From Solidesulfovibrio alcoholivorans DSM 5433 (GTDB taxonomy: Bacteria > Desulfobacterota > Desulfovibrionia > Desulfovibrionales > Desulfovibrionaceae), in contig NZ_JNJA01000004.1 of the NCBI RefSeq assembly GCF_000702665.1, positions 372,001 through 436,000 on the forward strand: DNA of 64,000 bases, read 5' to 3'. The notes under the pieces were generated by a model. The model saw only the letters and a list, made by a program, of their open reading frames with translations. It did no database searches and was not told where the DNA came from. Position 1 is the stretch's first letter. Every line of letters starts with the position of its first letter. Positions 21,942 to 31,503 of this stretch are shown in pieces. The position numbers were made by a program, and so were the translations under genes.

Positions 21942-23252
21942 ATGCCCTGTCCCAGTTTTACCGTGCGCGGTCCGGAGGATTTCGGACCCATCCGCGCCTT
22001 GCTCGCCAATCGCGAGGAAGCCGCCGGGGATGCCGCCGAAAAAGTCGCCCGCATCCTGGCCGACGTGCGCCAGCGCGGCGACGCGGCCCTGGTCGATTTC
22101 ACCAGCCGTTTCGATTGCAAAAGCTTTGACGCCGACTGTCTGCGCGTCGCCCCCAAAGACATCGCCGCAGGCCTTGCCGCCATTCCCGAAGCCGACGCGG
22201 CGATCATCGCCGAGGCCGCGGGCAACATCCGCGCCTTCCACGCCGCCCAGAAGGAGCGCTCCTGGTGGGTGCCCTCCGCCGACGGCACCATGCTCGGCCA
22301 GATCGTCACCCCGGTGGACGCGGCCGGCTGCTACGTGCCCGGCGGCCGGGGCGGCGAAACGCCGCTGCTTTCCAGCCTGCTCATGAACGCCGTGCCCGCG
22401 CAGGTGGCCGGAGTGCCGCGCATCGTGGTCGTCTCCCCGCCCCGAGCGGACGGCTCGCTCAATCCTTATATCCTGGCCGCCGCCGCCATCCTCGGCATCG
22501 AAGAGATCTACCGCGTGGGCAGCGCCTGGGGCATCGCCGCGTTGGCCTACGGCACGGGTTCCATCGCGCCGGTGGACGTCGTGGTCGGGCCGGGCAACAT
22601 CTACGTGACCACGGCCAAGCGGATGCTGATCGGCACGATCGGCATCGACATGATCGCCGGCCCGAGCGAAATCGCCATCCTGGCCGACGCTTCGGCCAAT
22701 CCCGAATGGCTGGCCGCGGACATGCTGTCCCAGGCCGAGCACGATCCCATGGCCGCGGCCATCTGCCTGTCCACGGATGCGGCGCAGCTTGAGGCCGTGT
22801 GCGCGGCGCTGACGCACCAGCTGGCCGAGTTGCCGCGCAATGAGATCGCGGCGACGTCGCTTGCGCAGTTTGGCGCGCTGGTCGCCGTGCCGGACCTTGA
22901 GGTCGGCATGGAACTGATCAACGCCATCGCGCCGGAGCACTTCGAACTGTGCGTGGCCGATCCCTGGGCGCTCGTCGGCAAGGTGCGCCATGCCGGCGCG
23001 GTGTTCATGGGCCACCACTGCCCCGAGCCCGTGGGCGATTATTTCGCCGGCCCCAACCACGTGCTGCCGACCATGGGCACGGCCCGGTTCTCCTCGGCCC
23101 TGTCCGTGGCGACGTTTACGAAAAAGACCAGCCTCATCGCCGCCGCGCCCGGCTACGTCGCCGCGCACGGCGCGAAGATCGCGCGGCTGGCGCGCCTGGA
23201 AAACCTGGAAGCCCACGCCCGCAGCGTGGAATGCCGGCTGAAGAAATCCTAA
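21942..23252 (+). CDS. hisD: Histidinol dehydrogenase
   Basis: 436 residues, standard HisD length. The enzyme oxidises L-histidinol to histidine in two NAD-dependent steps with a catalytic zinc. Seen: CYVPGGRG, the [13 protein letters not shown] block, [34 protein letters not shown] and GPNHVLPT. The ATG at 21942 follows AAGGA at 9 nt; an in-frame ATG at 21918 lacks a site. purC follows 16 nt later in the same direction, so they are likely co-transcribed although in different pathways. Confidence 0.96.
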   Translation: MPCPSFTVRGPEDFGPIRALLANREEAAGDAAEKVARILADVRQRGDAALVDFTSRFDCKSFDADCLRVAPKDIAAGLAAIPEADAAIIAEAAGNIRAFHAAQKERSWWVPSADGTMLGQIVTPVDAAGCYVPGGRGGETPLLSSLLMNAVPAQVAGVPRIVVVSPPRADGSLNPYILAAAAILGIEEIYRVGSAWGIAALAYGTGSIAPVDVVVGPGNIYVTTAKRMLIGTIGIDMIAGPSEIAILADASANPEWLAADMLSQAEHDPMAAAICLSTDAAQLEAVCAALTHQLAELPRNEIAATSLAQFGALVAVPDLEVGMELINAIAPEHFELCVADPWALVGKVRHAGAVFMGHHCPEPVGDYFAGPNHVLPTMGTARFSSALSVATFTKKTSLIAAAPGYVAAHGAKIARLARLENLEAHARSVECRLKKS

Positions 23253-23268
23253 AACGCGAGGGATCGCC

Positions 23269-24162
23269 ATGCACGCCGTAACCGAAACCGACATCAAGGC
23301 CTTTCCCCTGCGTTCGCGGGGCAAGGTGCGCGACATCTACGAGCTTTCGCCCGAGAGCCTGCTCATCGTCACCACGGACCGCATCTCGGCCTATGACGTC
23401 ATCATGCCCGACCCCATCCCGCAAAAGGGCGTCATCCTCAACCAGATCACGCTGTTTTGGATGGAGATGTTCAAGGCCATGATCCCCAACCACCTCCTGG
23501 CCACGGAAACGGCCGCCTTCCCGGCCGGCCTCGCCCCGTACGCTGCCATGCTCGAAGGCCGGGCCGTGGTGGCGAAAAAAGCCAAGCCGCTGCCCATCGA
23601 GTGCATCGTGCGCGGCTTCATCACCGGTTCGGGGCTCAAGGACTACAAGGCCACGGGTACGGTCTGCGGCCACGCGCTGCCGGCCGGGCTCGTCGAGTCG
23701 GACATCCTGCCCGAGCCGCTGTTCACACCCTCGACCAAGGCGGACCTCGGCGCGCACGACGAGAACATCACGCTTGCCAAGGCCAAGGACATGATCGGCA
23801 AGGAGTTGTGTGACAAGGTGGAGGCGGTCAGCCTCGCCATGTACGCCAAGGCCCGCGACTATGCCCGGGCGCGCGGCATCATCATCGCCGACACCAAGTT
23901 CGAGTTCGGCCTGACCGACGACGGCCTGATCCTCATCGACGAGGTGCTCACCCCGGATTCCTCGCGCTTCTGGCCGGCCGCAGGCTACGCCCCGGGCAAG
24001 TCCCAGCCCAGCTTCGACAAGCAGTACCTGCGCGACTGGCTGACCTCCGTCGGTTTCAACAAGCAGCCGCCCGCGCCGCGCCTGCCCGAGGAAGTCGTGG
24101 CCAAGACCCGTGAAAAGTACCTCGCGGCCTACACGGTGCTGACCGGGAAAAAATTGTCCTGA
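23269..24162 (+). CDS. purC: SAICAR synthetase PurC
   Basis: 297 residues of the longer PurC form. It ligates aspartate to CAIR in purine synthesis. Seen: [22 protein letters not shown], the [23 protein letters not shown] block, [12 protein letters not shown] and [13 protein letters not shown]. It is preceded closely by hisD and followed by the tRNA-Ser promoter. Confidence 0.97.
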   Translation: MHAVTETDIKAFPLRSRGKVRDIYELSPESLLIVTTDRISAYDVIMPDPIPQKGVILNQITLFWMEMFKAMIPNHLLATETAAFPAGLAPYAAMLEGRAVVAKKAKPLPIECIVRGFITGSGLKDYKATGTVCGHALPAGLVESDILPEPLFTPSTKADLGAHDENITLAKAKDMIGKELCDKVEAVSLAMYAKARDYARARGIIIADTKFEFGLTDDGLILIDEVLTPDSSRFWPAAGYAPGKSQPSFDKQYLRDWLTSVGFNKQPPAPRLPEEVVAKTREKYLAAYTVLTGKKLS

Positions 24163-24172
24163 CCGGCAGTTT

Positions 24173-24200
24173 TTGCTTGCAAAGGCAAGGGGGTTAGGAT
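24173..24200 (+). promoter_or_regulatory. Sigma-70-type promoter for tRNA-Ser/ffs
   Basis: TTGCTT (24173-24178), a 16-bp spacer and TAGGAT (24195-24200) lie about 19 bp before the tRNA 5' end. Confidence 0.55.
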
Positions 24201-24218
24201 AGATAGACGAGCTCTTGC

Positions 24219-24308
24219 GGAGAGGTGTCCGAGCGGCCGAAGGAGTACGATTGGAAATCGTATGTACCTTGACGGGTACCGAGGGTTCAAATCCCTCCCT
24301 CTCCGCCA
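24219..24308 (+). tRNA. tRNA-Ser (GGA)
   Basis: A 90-nt class II tRNA with an encoded CCA. The acceptor GGAGAGG (24219-24225) pairs with CCTCTCC (24298-24304). The anticodon GGA is at 24253-24255 in an ACGATTGGAAATCGT stem-loop. The long variable arm (about TGTACCTTGACGGGTACC) is typical of tRNA-Ser. T-loop GGTTCAAATCC is present. Confidence 0.97.
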
Positions 24309-24326
24309 CAATATGACTTCATTTTG

Positions 24327-24413
24327 GGGAAGTCGGGCGGCGGTTTCGCCGCCAATCCCGTCAGGTCCGAAAGGAAGCAGCGGTAACGGTTGGAGCCGGG
24401 TGTCCGGCTTCCC
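24327..24413 (+). ncRNA. ffs: 4.5S RNA of the signal recognition particle
   Basis: It contains the SRP core GTCAGGTCCGAAAGGAAGCA and the matching CGGTAACGG side. The outer stem is GGGAAGTCGG at the 5' end against CCGGCTTCCC at the 3' end. This fits the bacterial small SRP RNA that binds Ffh. It begins 18 nt after the tRNA-Ser CCA with no promoter visible between, so the two are probably processed from one transcript. Ends are estimated from the outer stem. Confidence 0.92.
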
Positions 24414-24416
24414 TTG

Positions 24417-24446
24417 AAAGCGCGAGGCAACTCGCGCTTTTTTTTT
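24417..24446 (+). terminator. Terminator of the tRNA-Ser/ffs unit
   Basis: A 10-bp perfect stem AAAGCGCGAG/CTCGCGCTTT (24417-24426, 24431-24440) with loop GCAA runs directly into a T tract. Confidence 0.93.
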
Positions 24447-24512
24447 GCCCGCTCGCGCCCCGCGACGCCCCGTGCCGGCGAAGCGGACAGTGGATATCCT
24501 CTCCGCCGTACC

Positions 24513-25115
24513 CTACTCCCCTTCCAGGAACGCCAGCTCCGTCCCGGCCAGGGCGACCGCGTCGCCCGTGATGCGCCCGGTTTCGACGCCGTAGCGCAGA
24601 AGCGTCCCGAGCGTGAGCGGCGCGGCCACGGGCAAGGGAAAATCCGTCTTGCGGCCTTGCGGCCGCTTGTCCACGAAAACGAAAAGCGCAACCGACGCTG
24701 CGCCGTGCTCGCGAAAGGCCCGGGCGGCGCGTATCGCCGTACTGCCGGAAGTGAGCACGTCGTCGAGGAGGCAAAGGGGCTCCCCGGCGAGAGCGCCGAA
24801 CACCTGGCCGGCGAGCCCCTTTTCCGAGTCGTCGGCGCGGAAAAGCGCCAAGGGCAGGCCGAACCGCGCCGCGAACGCCCCGGCCAGCATCGGCGAAAGC
24901 AGGCTCGCCGCCGTGGCGAGCGCATAGCGCCTCCCGTCCAGCCACTGCCCGAACACGTGGCCGAGCAGCGCGAGGTTGTCCGCGTCGCAGGCGAAATGGC
25001 GCAGGGAAACGTAGACATGGCTGACGCGTCCCGATTTGAGGGTGACGGGCTCGGGCGAAACCGTCACGGCCCCGCCGCGCCACAGCGCCTCGCAAAGCGT
25101 TGCTGCCGCATCCAT
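24513..25115 (-). CDS. PyrE-like phosphoribosyltransferase
   Basis: 200 residues with the type I phosphoribosyltransferase PRPP loop PLCLLDDVLTSGSTA (about residues 110-124) and LKSGRVSHVYVSLR near the N-terminus, as in orotate phosphoribosyltransferases. PyrE converts orotate to OMP, but its LysxxLys active-site loop is not obvious, so another nucleobase is possible. The ATG at 25115 has a GGGAGGGAATC site and is preferred to an in-frame ATG at 25145. It is 70 bp after the aldo/keto reductase gene and may end the marR-MFS-reductase operon. Confidence 0.75.
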   Translation of the reverse strand: MDAAATLCEALWRGGAVTVSPEPVTLKSGRVSHVYVSLRHFACDADNLALLGHVFGQWLDGRRYALATAASLLSPMLAGAFAARFGLPLALFRADDSEKGLAGQVFGALAGEPLCLLDDVLTSGSTAIRAARAFREHGAASVALFVFVDKRPQGRKTDFPLPVAAPLTLGTLLRYGVETGRITGDAVALAGTELAFLEGE

Positions 25116-25185
25116 GATTCCCTCCCCGCTTCGGTTTTCCGTCACGCCCGGGGAAACGACCGGGCGGCGCTTCCCCGGGTGTCTC

Positions 25186-26208
25186 TCACTGCGCGGCCTT
25201 GTGGCTGTCGTACATGGCGAGATGCTCGCGGAGCATCTCCGGGATCGGCAGGTTGTAGGGGCAGCGCGTGGCGCACTCGCCGCAGTCGATGCAGTTGCGC
25301 ACCGTCTCCATGGTTTCCGAGGCGAACTGCACGGCCTTGGCCGGGGACATGCGCTTGGCCACCACCCGGTACATCATGGCGTAAGTGATGCGCACGCCCT
25401 GCGGACAGGGCTGGCAGTATTCGCAACGCCGGCAGAACCGCGAACCCAGTTCGTCGCGGTATCCCTGCGCCTTGGCCACGTCCTCCTCGCTCCAGGCGGC
25501 TTCCCCGGAGAATATTTCCACGGCCTGATCCACCTGCGCCACCGTGTCGCAACCCGGCAGCACGATGAGGTCCGGCTCGCGGCGCAGGAAACGCAGGGCC
25601 AGCCCGCCGTCGTCGAGCATGCCGCCGGCAAAGGGTTTCATGCACAGGATGCCCATACCCGCCGTGCGCGCCTCGGGGAAAAGATGCGCAGCGGCCTCGG
25701 TTTCGACGATGTTGTAGGGAAACTGGATGGTGGCGAAAAGCCCCGTGGCCACGAGCTTGCGGGCCATCTCCAGACTATGGGAGGTGATGCCGATGCTGCG
25801 GACCTTGCCCTGCGCCCTGGCCCTAACCAACGCTTCCATGGCCCCGCCCGGGGCCAGCAGCGCGTCGAGCTCCTCGGGTTTGGACACCTGATGCGGCTGG
25901 TAGAGGTCGATGTAGTCGGTCTTGAGGCGCGTGAGGCTCAATTCCAGCTCTTCCATGGCCGCCTTGGCCGTGCGCTGCCCGGTCTTGGTCGCGATGACCA
26001 CCGTGTCGCGCATGCCGGCAAAGGCCCGGCCCATCTTTTCCTCGCTGTCCACGTAGCGGTTGGCGGTGTCGAAAAGCGTGATGCCCTTGTCCGCGGCGTG
26101 GCGCAGGACATGCGCCGCTTCCTCGAAATTCAGGCGGATGATGGGGATGCCGCCGAATCCCACGGCGGAAACCTGGATTCCGGTTTTCCCGAGCGGCACG
26201 AGACGCAT
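25186..26208 (-). CDS. Aldo/keto reductase with C-terminal [4Fe-4S] ferredoxin domain
   Basis: 340 residues. The N-terminal 250 form an aldo/keto reductase barrel (GFGGIPI, FDTANRYVDSEE with the catalytic Asp/Tyr, DYIDLYQPHQ, IGITSHS). The C-terminus has Cys motifs CRRCEYCQPCP and CIDCGECATRCPY, ligating one or two clusters. Such proteins are frequent in anaerobes and their substrates are mostly unknown. The ribosome site AAGGAGG is perfect. It is 10 bp downstream of the MFS gene, so co-transcribed. Confidence 0.9.
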   Translation of the reverse strand: MRLVPLGKTGIQVSAVGFGGIPIIRLNFEEAAHVLRHAADKGITLFDTANRYVDSEEKMGRAFAGMRDTVVIATKTGQRTAKAAMEELELSLTRLKTDYIDLYQPHQVSKPEELDALLAPGGAMEALVRARAQGKVRSIGITSHSLEMARKLVATGLFATIQFPYNIVETEAAAHLFPEARTAGMGILCMKPFAGGMLDDGGLALRFLRREPDLIVLPGCDTVAQVDQAVEIFSGEAAWSEEDVAKAQGYRDELGSRFCRRCEYCQPCPQGVRITYAMMYRVVAKRMSPAKAVQFASETMETVRNCIDCGECATRCPYNLPIPEMLREHLAMYDSHKAAQ

Positions 26209-26218
26209 GCCGACCTCC

Positions 26219-27502
26219 TTAGGATGCCCGGGACGCGGCTTCGGCCGTTGCCCGGGGTTCGGTTGCGGCCAGCGCGCCGACGCCGAGGGCGCAGATCGCG
26301 CCGGCGAGGACCAGCGTCGCCGGCGCGCCGACGAGACTGGCGAGCGTTCCGGCGAAAAGCGAGCCGAAAGGCGCCATGCCGACCAGGGTGACGGCATACA
26401 GCGCCATGATCCTGCCACGCAAGTCGTCGGGGCTTCGCAATTGCAGCAGCGTATTGGCGGCGGCGAAAAAAAGGATCAGGCAGAATCCCAGGACCGACGC
26501 GAAGGCCAGCGAAAGCCAGAAGTTGCGTGAAAGCCCGAACGCGATCAGGGCCACGCCGAAGCCGACGCCGGCCAGGACACGGATGCGCCCAAGTCCCCGA
26601 CTTTCGCGCCGCAAGGCCAGGGTCAGCGCGGCGGCCACGCTGCCGACGCCCATGGCCGCCGTAATAAATCCCAGCCCCTGTGCGCCGTGACCGAGGACCG
26701 CGTCCACCATCACGGGCAAAACGACCATGAACGAGGCCCCGAACAGGCTCGTCAGGCAAAGTCCGGACAGGATGGCGCGCATGGTCCTGTCGCCCCAGGC
26801 ATGGCGCAGGGCCGCGGCGATGTGGGCGGCCATGGGCTCCTTGGGCGGGCGCGCGACGGGTGGAGGCAGGCGCATGAGCAGCAGGCTCGCGATGACGGCC
26901 AGGTAGCTGACGCCGTTTAAGAGAAAACACATGCCCTCGCCCACCGCGGCCACGAGCAGCCCGGCGAGCGCCGGCCCGAGCACCCGGGCGCTGTTGAACA
27001 TGGAGGAATTGAGCGCAATGGCGTTGTGCAGATCCTCCTTGCCGACCATCTCCACGACGAAGGCCTGGCGGGTCGGCATGTCCACGGCGTTGACCACGCC
27101 AAGGAGCATGGCCAGCGCCCCGACGTACCAGACCGTGGCCGCGCCGGTCAGAGTCAGCGCGGCCAGGGCCAGGGCCTGGCCCATGGCCGCGACCTGGGTG
27201 ACGACGAGCAGCTGCCGCTTGTCGCGACGATCGGCGAGGCTGCCGCCCCAAAGCCCCAGCACGAAGACCGGCAGGTACGTGACGAACCCGACGATCCCGA
27301 GCGCCATGGCCGAACCCGTGAGCCTGTAGACCAGCCAGGAGACGGCCACGGACTGCATCCAGGTGCCGATGAGGGAGATGAACTGGCCGACGAAAAAAAG
27401 CCGGAAATTGCGGTGTCGAAACGAGCGGGCAAGCAGGGCGAACGACTGCCGCGAGCGCGGACCGATGCCCGCGCGCCACGCCCCGGTGGTGTGCTGCGCC
27501 AT
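26219..27502 (-). CDS. MFS transporter, EntS/MFS_3-like exporter
   Basis: 427 residues with about 12 membrane helices. It opens with the MFS_3-type block FRHRNFRLFFVGQFISLIGTW and has the A-loop-like GGSLADRRDKRQ after helix 2 and GRIMALYAVTLVG in the second half. Relatives include enterobactin and macrolide exporters. Being downstream of a MarR regulator suggests efflux of a toxic compound sensed by that regulator. The substrate is unknown. Confidence 0.88.
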   Translation of the reverse strand: MAQHTTGAWRAGIGPRSRQSFALLARSFRHRNFRLFFVGQFISLIGTWMQSVAVSWLVYRLTGSAMALGIVGFVTYLPVFVLGLWGGSLADRRDKRQLLVVTQVAAMGQALALAALTLTGAATVWYVGALAMLLGVVNAVDMPTRQAFVVEMVGKEDLHNAIALNSSMFNSARVLGPALAGLLVAAVGEGMCFLLNGVSYLAVIASLLLMRLPPPVARPPKEPMAAHIAAALRHAWGDRTMRAILSGLCLTSLFGASFMVVLPVMVDAVLGHGAQGLGFITAAMGVGSVAAALTLALRRESRGLGRIRVLAGVGFGVALIAFGLSRNFWLSLAFASVLGFCLILFFAAANTLLQLRSPDDLRGRIMALYAVTLVGMAPFGSLFAGTLASLVGAPATLVLAGAICALGVGALAATEPRATAEAASRAS

Positions 27503-27627
27503 GGAAAAACATCATCCTTTGCCGGGCCGGCCGGCCGGGGAAAATTCCCGGACGGCCCGTCCCTTCTTGAAAGAGGGAGCCTCGCGGGCGCGGCGTCCCG
27601 ACAGACGGCCAGGCGTCGCCGCAGGCC

Positions 27628-28125
27628 TCACACGCCGGCAGGTTGCGCCGCGGCCCCGGCGGCGATGCCGGTAACGCCGGCATCGGCCGCCGCACACGAG
27701 AACAGGCCGCGCAACAACCCAAGCCCCATGGTGACCTTGGCCACCTCATCCGGCCCAAGCTGGGACAGTTTGGCCGTAAAGCCGGCCTTGACCGCCTCGC
27801 GGGCCTTCATGAGCAAGGCCATGCCCTCGTCGGTGAGGAAGAGCCGCACCCTCCGACGGTCCCCGGGATCAGGCTGGCGGTCGATCAGGTTGCGCACCGC
27901 CAGGGCATCCACCAGTTTGGACATGGATGGCAGGGAGACGCCGATGTATTCCGCCAGATCGGTGAGATTGGAGCCGGGGGAGTGTCGCAAGAAAGCCAGA
28001 CTGCGCAGTTCGGGCACGCGCAGGTCCGCGCTCCGCTGGCTGCGCATGGTCCGCCGCAGGTCCTGCATGACCAGCGGCATCACATCCAGGAGTTCGCGTG
28101 CGCAAGCATCCAGTGTGTCTGCCAT
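27628..28125 (-). CDS. MarR family transcriptional regulator
   Basis: 165 residues with a winged-helix domain: ADLRVPELRSLAFL, LTDLAEYIGVSLPSMSKLVD (recognition helix), then the wing RQPDPGDRRRVRLFLT. MarR proteins usually repress their own operon and release on ligand binding. The start is followed upstream by CTAATAGTTAG (28138-28148, arms CTAA/TTAG), a possible operator. The MFS and reductase genes follow in the same direction after 125 bp and are the likely targets. Confidence 0.88.
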   Translation of the reverse strand: MADTLDACARELLDVMPLVMQDLRRTMRSQRSADLRVPELRSLAFLRHSPGSNLTDLAEYIGVSLPSMSKLVDALAVRNLIDRQPDPGDRRRVRLFLTDEGMALLMKAREAVKAGFTAKLSQLGPDEVAKVTMGLGLLRGLFSCAAADAGVTGIAAGAAAQPAGV

Positions 28126-28195
28126 GGCGGTTCCCTTCTAATAGTTAGTTAGAGAAAGTATAAGGCACACGCCGAACAGGTCAAGGTGCCCCCTT

Positions 28196-30040
28196 TCATT
28201 TCCTGGGCAAAGCCGCCTCCATTTCCGGCGCAGGCGCTAGGCCCAGGGCCGTGCAGACCGTGGCGGCGAACCGTGTTTGCGCCACCCCCTGCGCGGGAGC
28301 GGCCAGGGGCAGATTTGAAAAAAGCGCTCCCGGCACGAACGCCGCATCCACGCAATGGTCCCCGGACCACTTCTGCCGATTGTCGCTGAACACCTCCCCG
28401 CCCGCGCCGCCGATGGCCGAGGTCCAGGCCACGCGGTACGGCGGACGCAGCCCCAGCACGAGGTCCGGCGCCTGCGCCAGGCGCGGTCCGTCGTAAAGCG
28501 ATGCCTTGTCGTGCACGGCGGCGACGGCGGACTTGCCGGCGTCGTCGAGCGTAAGCAGGCGGGCGGCGATTTCCGCACCGAGCTCCCGCGCCTCCCCGCC
28601 GTCCGCCACGATACCCTGCGGTTCGCGGCCGGCGATGTTCAGATAGATGGAGCCGAATCCCAGGGCGTAGGCCCGGGTGGCCGACCAGTCCACGTGCTTG
28701 AAGAGTTCCCCGGCATCGGCCGGGTCGTGGGGCTTGAGCGTCAGGTAGCCGGCCTGGGCCAGCCAGGCGTTGACGTTGACGGAGCGCGTGTACGAGCAAA
28801 ACCCGTGGTCGGAGCAGACGAAAAGGGCCGTGTCGTCCCCGGCCGCATCGAGGGCCGCGCCCACCGCCGCGTCCATGCGCGCCATATGATCCTCGATGAC
28901 CGGCCCCAGGCGCTTGGCCGCGTCCGCGTCGTAGAGCGGGTGCGACGGGTCGTGGAAGCGCCAGAAGCAGTGCTGGATGCGGTCCGAGGTGTCGAAGACG
29001 ACCGCGAGCAACCCTTCCTTGAAGCGCCCCAGTTCGTAGGCGAGCATGGCTTCCCGCTCCCGGGTCACGTCGTCGCAGAAAGACAGGAAGGCCTCGTCCG
29101 TGACCGCGCCGTCGGTGAGGCCCTTGGTTTCCTCGGGCATGCCGAGGGTGCTGTAAGGGCCGCCCAAAGCCTGGGCCAGTTCGGCGGCATAGCCGGCCGG
29201 GGCGGCGATGGGCAGATTGGGGGATTCGGGATCGACCTGGATGGGACCGCAGTAGAGGGAAAGCGGTTCGAGACGTTGCAGGAAAAGGCGCGTGACGCCC
29301 GTCACGACGCGGCCGTCGCCGCAGGCGAAGCGCAGGCGCAGATAGGGCGACCAGCCGTCGGGGGCGATGCTGCCCGCCGCTTCCTCGCAGGCATATTCGA
29401 GCAGCCCGTGGCGGCGCGTCAGCGCGAGGCGGCATACGGCCGGGGCGCGCTTGCCGGCGACCAGGGCGATGGGGCCTTCCACGGCAAGGACCGCACGGCC
29501 GTCGGCGAAGCGGACTGCCTCGACCTTGCCGCGCCCCCCGCTTGCGCCCTGGGACCCTTCCTCATAGCGGACGTAGTTGCCGAGGCGGCCTTTCACATCC
29601 GGCGCGCCGAGCCCGGAGAGCACGTTCGCGCCGGGAAAGGCCGGCGGATAGGTCACGGGCCAGCGTACGGCCGCAACCGGCATGCCGGCGCGCACGGCGA
29701 CGTCGAAAAGGGTGGTTGCGTCATAGGCCGGCGCGGGCGGCTCCAGGGGACCGGCAGCGCCGGGCCGCGTCAGGGAGAGCCGGGGCAGGTAGGAACCCGG
29801 GTCGCGCACGATGAAGTCATAGACGCCGTGCCGCCCGGGGTTGGCTCCGGTTGCGAGGCAGGTCCAGGCCACGGGGCTTTGGGCGGGGTTGGCGGTGTGC
29901 AGCGGCGTGAAGAGGCCGGTCGCGGCCAGCCGGCGCAAATGGGGCAGCCGGCCCTTGGCCATCATTTCCCGGCACAGGCCCGGGTCCAGGCCGTCGATGC
30001 CGAGCACGACGGCCTTGCGCAGGGATTTATGCGGAGTCAT
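28196..30040 (-). CDS. Type I phosphodiesterase / alkaline-phosphatase superfamily protein
   Basis: 614 residues. Metal-site segments are VVLGIDGLDPGL at the N-terminus, the nucleophile region NPAQSPVAWTCLATG (about residues 52-66), DTSDRIQHCFWRFHD, and CSDHGF. Together these define the nucleotide pyrophosphatase/phosphodiesterase-like branch of the alkaline-phosphatase superfamily. No signal peptide is seen, so it is probably cytoplasmic. The length and middle insert (about 170-280) resemble hypothetical phosphodiesterases of deltaproteobacteria. The substrate is not predictable. Confidence 0.83.
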   Translation of the reverse strand: MTPHKSLRKAVVLGIDGLDPGLCREMMAKGRLPHLRRLAATGLFTPLHTANPAQSPVAWTCLATGANPGRHGVYDFIVRDPGSYLPRLSLTRPGAAGPLEPPAPAYDATTLFDVAVRAGMPVAAVRWPVTYPPAFPGANVLSGLGAPDVKGRLGNYVRYEEGSQGASGGRGKVEAVRFADGRAVLAVEGPIALVAGKRAPAVCRLALTRRHGLLEYACEEAAGSIAPDGWSPYLRLRFACGDGRVVTGVTRLFLQRLEPLSLYCGPIQVDPESPNLPIAAPAGYAAELAQALGGPYSTLGMPEETKGLTDGAVTDEAFLSFCDDVTREREAMLAYELGRFKEGLLAVVFDTSDRIQHCFWRFHDPSHPLYDADAAKRLGPVIEDHMARMDAAVGAALDAAGDDTALFVCSDHGFCSYTRSVNVNAWLAQAGYLTLKPHDPADAGELFKHVDWSATRAYALGFGSIYLNIAGREPQGIVADGGEARELGAEIAARLLTLDDAGKSAVAAVHDKASLYDGPRLAQAPDLVLGLRPPYRVAWTSAIGGAGGEVFSDNRQKWSGDHCVDAAFVPGALFSNLPLAAPAQGVAQTRFAATVCTALGLAPAPEMEAALPRK

Positions 30041-30147
30041 GGAATACGCGGTCCATCGGGTTTGGGTGTTTCGGACACGGTTCTAGTCGTGACCGGTGCT
30101 TAGCATGAAAATGGTTTCCTGCCCAGGCCGGAGACGCTTTGGGCGGC

Positions 30148-30201
30148 TCCCCACGGGAAACTCGAAAGAAGCAACAAATCCTTCAGGATTTTCCGTGGGG
30201 A
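30148..30201. repeat. Inverted repeat ahead of the transposase remnant
   Basis: TCCCCACGGGAAA (30148-30160) pairs with TTTTCCGTGGGGA (30189-30201), 12 of 13 positions, over a 28-nt loop. It could be a leader hairpin of the old insertion sequence or an end remnant. Confidence 0.4.
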
Positions 30202-30235
30202 AGGGACGAAATATGCGCTTCCCCGGAGAAAGGCC

Positions 30236-30500
30236 ATGAAGGACAGGGACCTGAATTCGCGGATTCTGGGGTTGAGCGAATAGTGGTTTCTTGCCGATAT
30301 CGGCCGCGTGGATATCCATGCCGAGCACGCCGCAGGCAACCTGGTGGCGCACTCCGATCTGTGGCCGCGAACTGGCTTGCCAGAAAGGGGCCGCGCCTCG
30401 GGTGTGGCGTCAGTTCGACGCCAGCCAGTTCAGGATCTTTCTCTTTGCCCGGGTCCCGCGTGCGGGAACCGGAACCGGGAGCACTTCAAGACAGCCATTT
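30236..30500 (+). pseudogene. Degraded N-terminus of an ISL3-type transposase
   Basis: The frame from the ATG at 30236 reads MKDRDLNSRILGLSE, then a TAG at 30281-30283, then WFLADIGRVDIHAEH. The continuing homology jumps to another frame near 30360: CGRELACQKGAAPRVWRQFD followed by ASQFRIFLFARVPR. This order, an MxDxDLyxxILGL opening followed by a Cys-containing segment and VWRxxDxxQFxxxLxARvPR, is that of the ISL3-family zinc-finger N-terminus. Nothing of the DDE domain remains. One stop, at least one frameshift and truncation make it non-functional. It is recognised from memory of the family, not by search. Confidence 0.65.
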
Positions 30501-30570
30501 GCTTCTTCCGCGGCGGCCTGGATTTTTTATCCCAGGCATGCCTGGACGCGGTCACTCCCGGAAAACACGG

Positions 30571-30605
30571 AAGGGGTTGCCCGAAAGCGGGCAACCCCTT
30601 TTTTC
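30571..30605 (+). terminator. Strong plus-strand terminator, no intact gene upstream
   Basis: A 13-bp perfect stem AAGGGGTTGCCCG/CGGGCAACCCCTT (30571-30583, 30588-30600) with loop AAAG is followed by Ts. It faces plus-strand transcription although no intact plus-strand gene precedes it. It lies 53 bp beyond the 3' end of the minus-strand DUF169 gene and may serve that gene as well. Confidence 0.8.
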
Positions 30606-30657
30606 TGCAGCAGCCCCGGTTGGGGGACAGCGTCAGGCCATCAGGCACTCGTCCTGC

Positions 30658-31503
30658 CTATTCCCCTTCCCCCCAGACTTTCGCGCTGCGGGCGATCTTC
30701 TTGCGGATGTTCTTCCATTCCCCGTCCACGTTGAACATGGACTCCGGCAGGGCGGCCAGCATTTTCCTGTAAAGGCTCAAAGGCACCGTGAAGGTCAGCT
30801 CATCGGGCTTCATGCACTTTCTGGCCGAGGGATCGAAGCCGCCGAGGACGGCTTTCTCCATTCCTTGTTGCTGGTAATACAGAGGCCAGGCGAGCATGTT
30901 GGTGCACCCCGCGCCAAAGGGGGAGGCCATGCAGTCCACGTCGCCCGTGGTGAAAACAGTTTGCATGAACAGGCCGGTCAAGACTTCTGGCCGGGCGAAG
31001 AAGATGACGAACTCCGGCTCCTGATCGTTTATGAATTGGGACAACGGCTTGAAGATGCAGTACTTGGCCGGTGCTTGGCGCGGGTCGACCTTTGTGAGGA
31101 AGTTGCGCACGCTCTCGCGACCCGGCATATATCTTTCGCCATGAATCGGCGTACCTTTGATGCCCGTACCCACGTAATGCTCGATGAAGGCAAGGGGTGG
31201 TTTCATCATGGAGCAGTAGTATGCTCCCCCAATGCAGCCGTATTCTTCCGTGGAGATAAAGGCCGCGCGATGTTGTTTTCTGGCCAGCCAGACATTACAC
31301 ATGACGCAGGAGAAGGTCTTGAAGACTTTCTGCATGTCCAACTTCCCCTGATCCTCCAGTTCGCGCGAAATGGGCTCCCCCACTTTCGGCCCGACAGCTT
31401 TCTCCGGCTTGGTATCGTCGTAATACACGCCGAATGGCTCTTCCTTCGTGCCGAGATGTTCCAGAAATATTTTGGTGTCATCAAGAACGGACTGCATGGT
31501 CAT
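30658..31503 (-). CDS. DUF169 family protein
   Basis: 281 residues. The pattern EEPFGVYYDDTKPE, FKTFSCVMCNVWLARK, YGCIGGAYYC and FFARPEVLTGLF with conserved Cys is that of DUF169, a family frequent in anaerobes and methanogens with no settled function. No signal peptide or membrane segment is evident. The start may be at 31503 or at the second ATG (31497); an AAAGGAG site precedes both. It is divergent from a LysR regulator 245 bp away, which is the probable controller. Base composition is slightly less GC-rich than the core genes, hinting at acquisition. Confidence 0.8.
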   Translation of the reverse strand: MTMQSVLDDTKIFLEHLGTKEEPFGVYYDDTKPEKAVGPKVGEPISRELEDQGKLDMQKVFKTFSCVMCNVWLARKQHRAAFISTEEYGCIGGAYYCSMMKPPLAFIEHYVGTGIKGTPIHGERYMPGRESVRNFLTKVDPRQAPAKYCIFKPLSQFINDQEPEFVIFFARPEVLTGLFMQTVFTTGDVDCMASPFGAGCTNMLAWPLYYQQQGMEKAVLGGFDPSARKCMKPDELTFTVPLSLYRKMLAALPESMFNVDGEWKNIRKKIARSAKVWGEGE

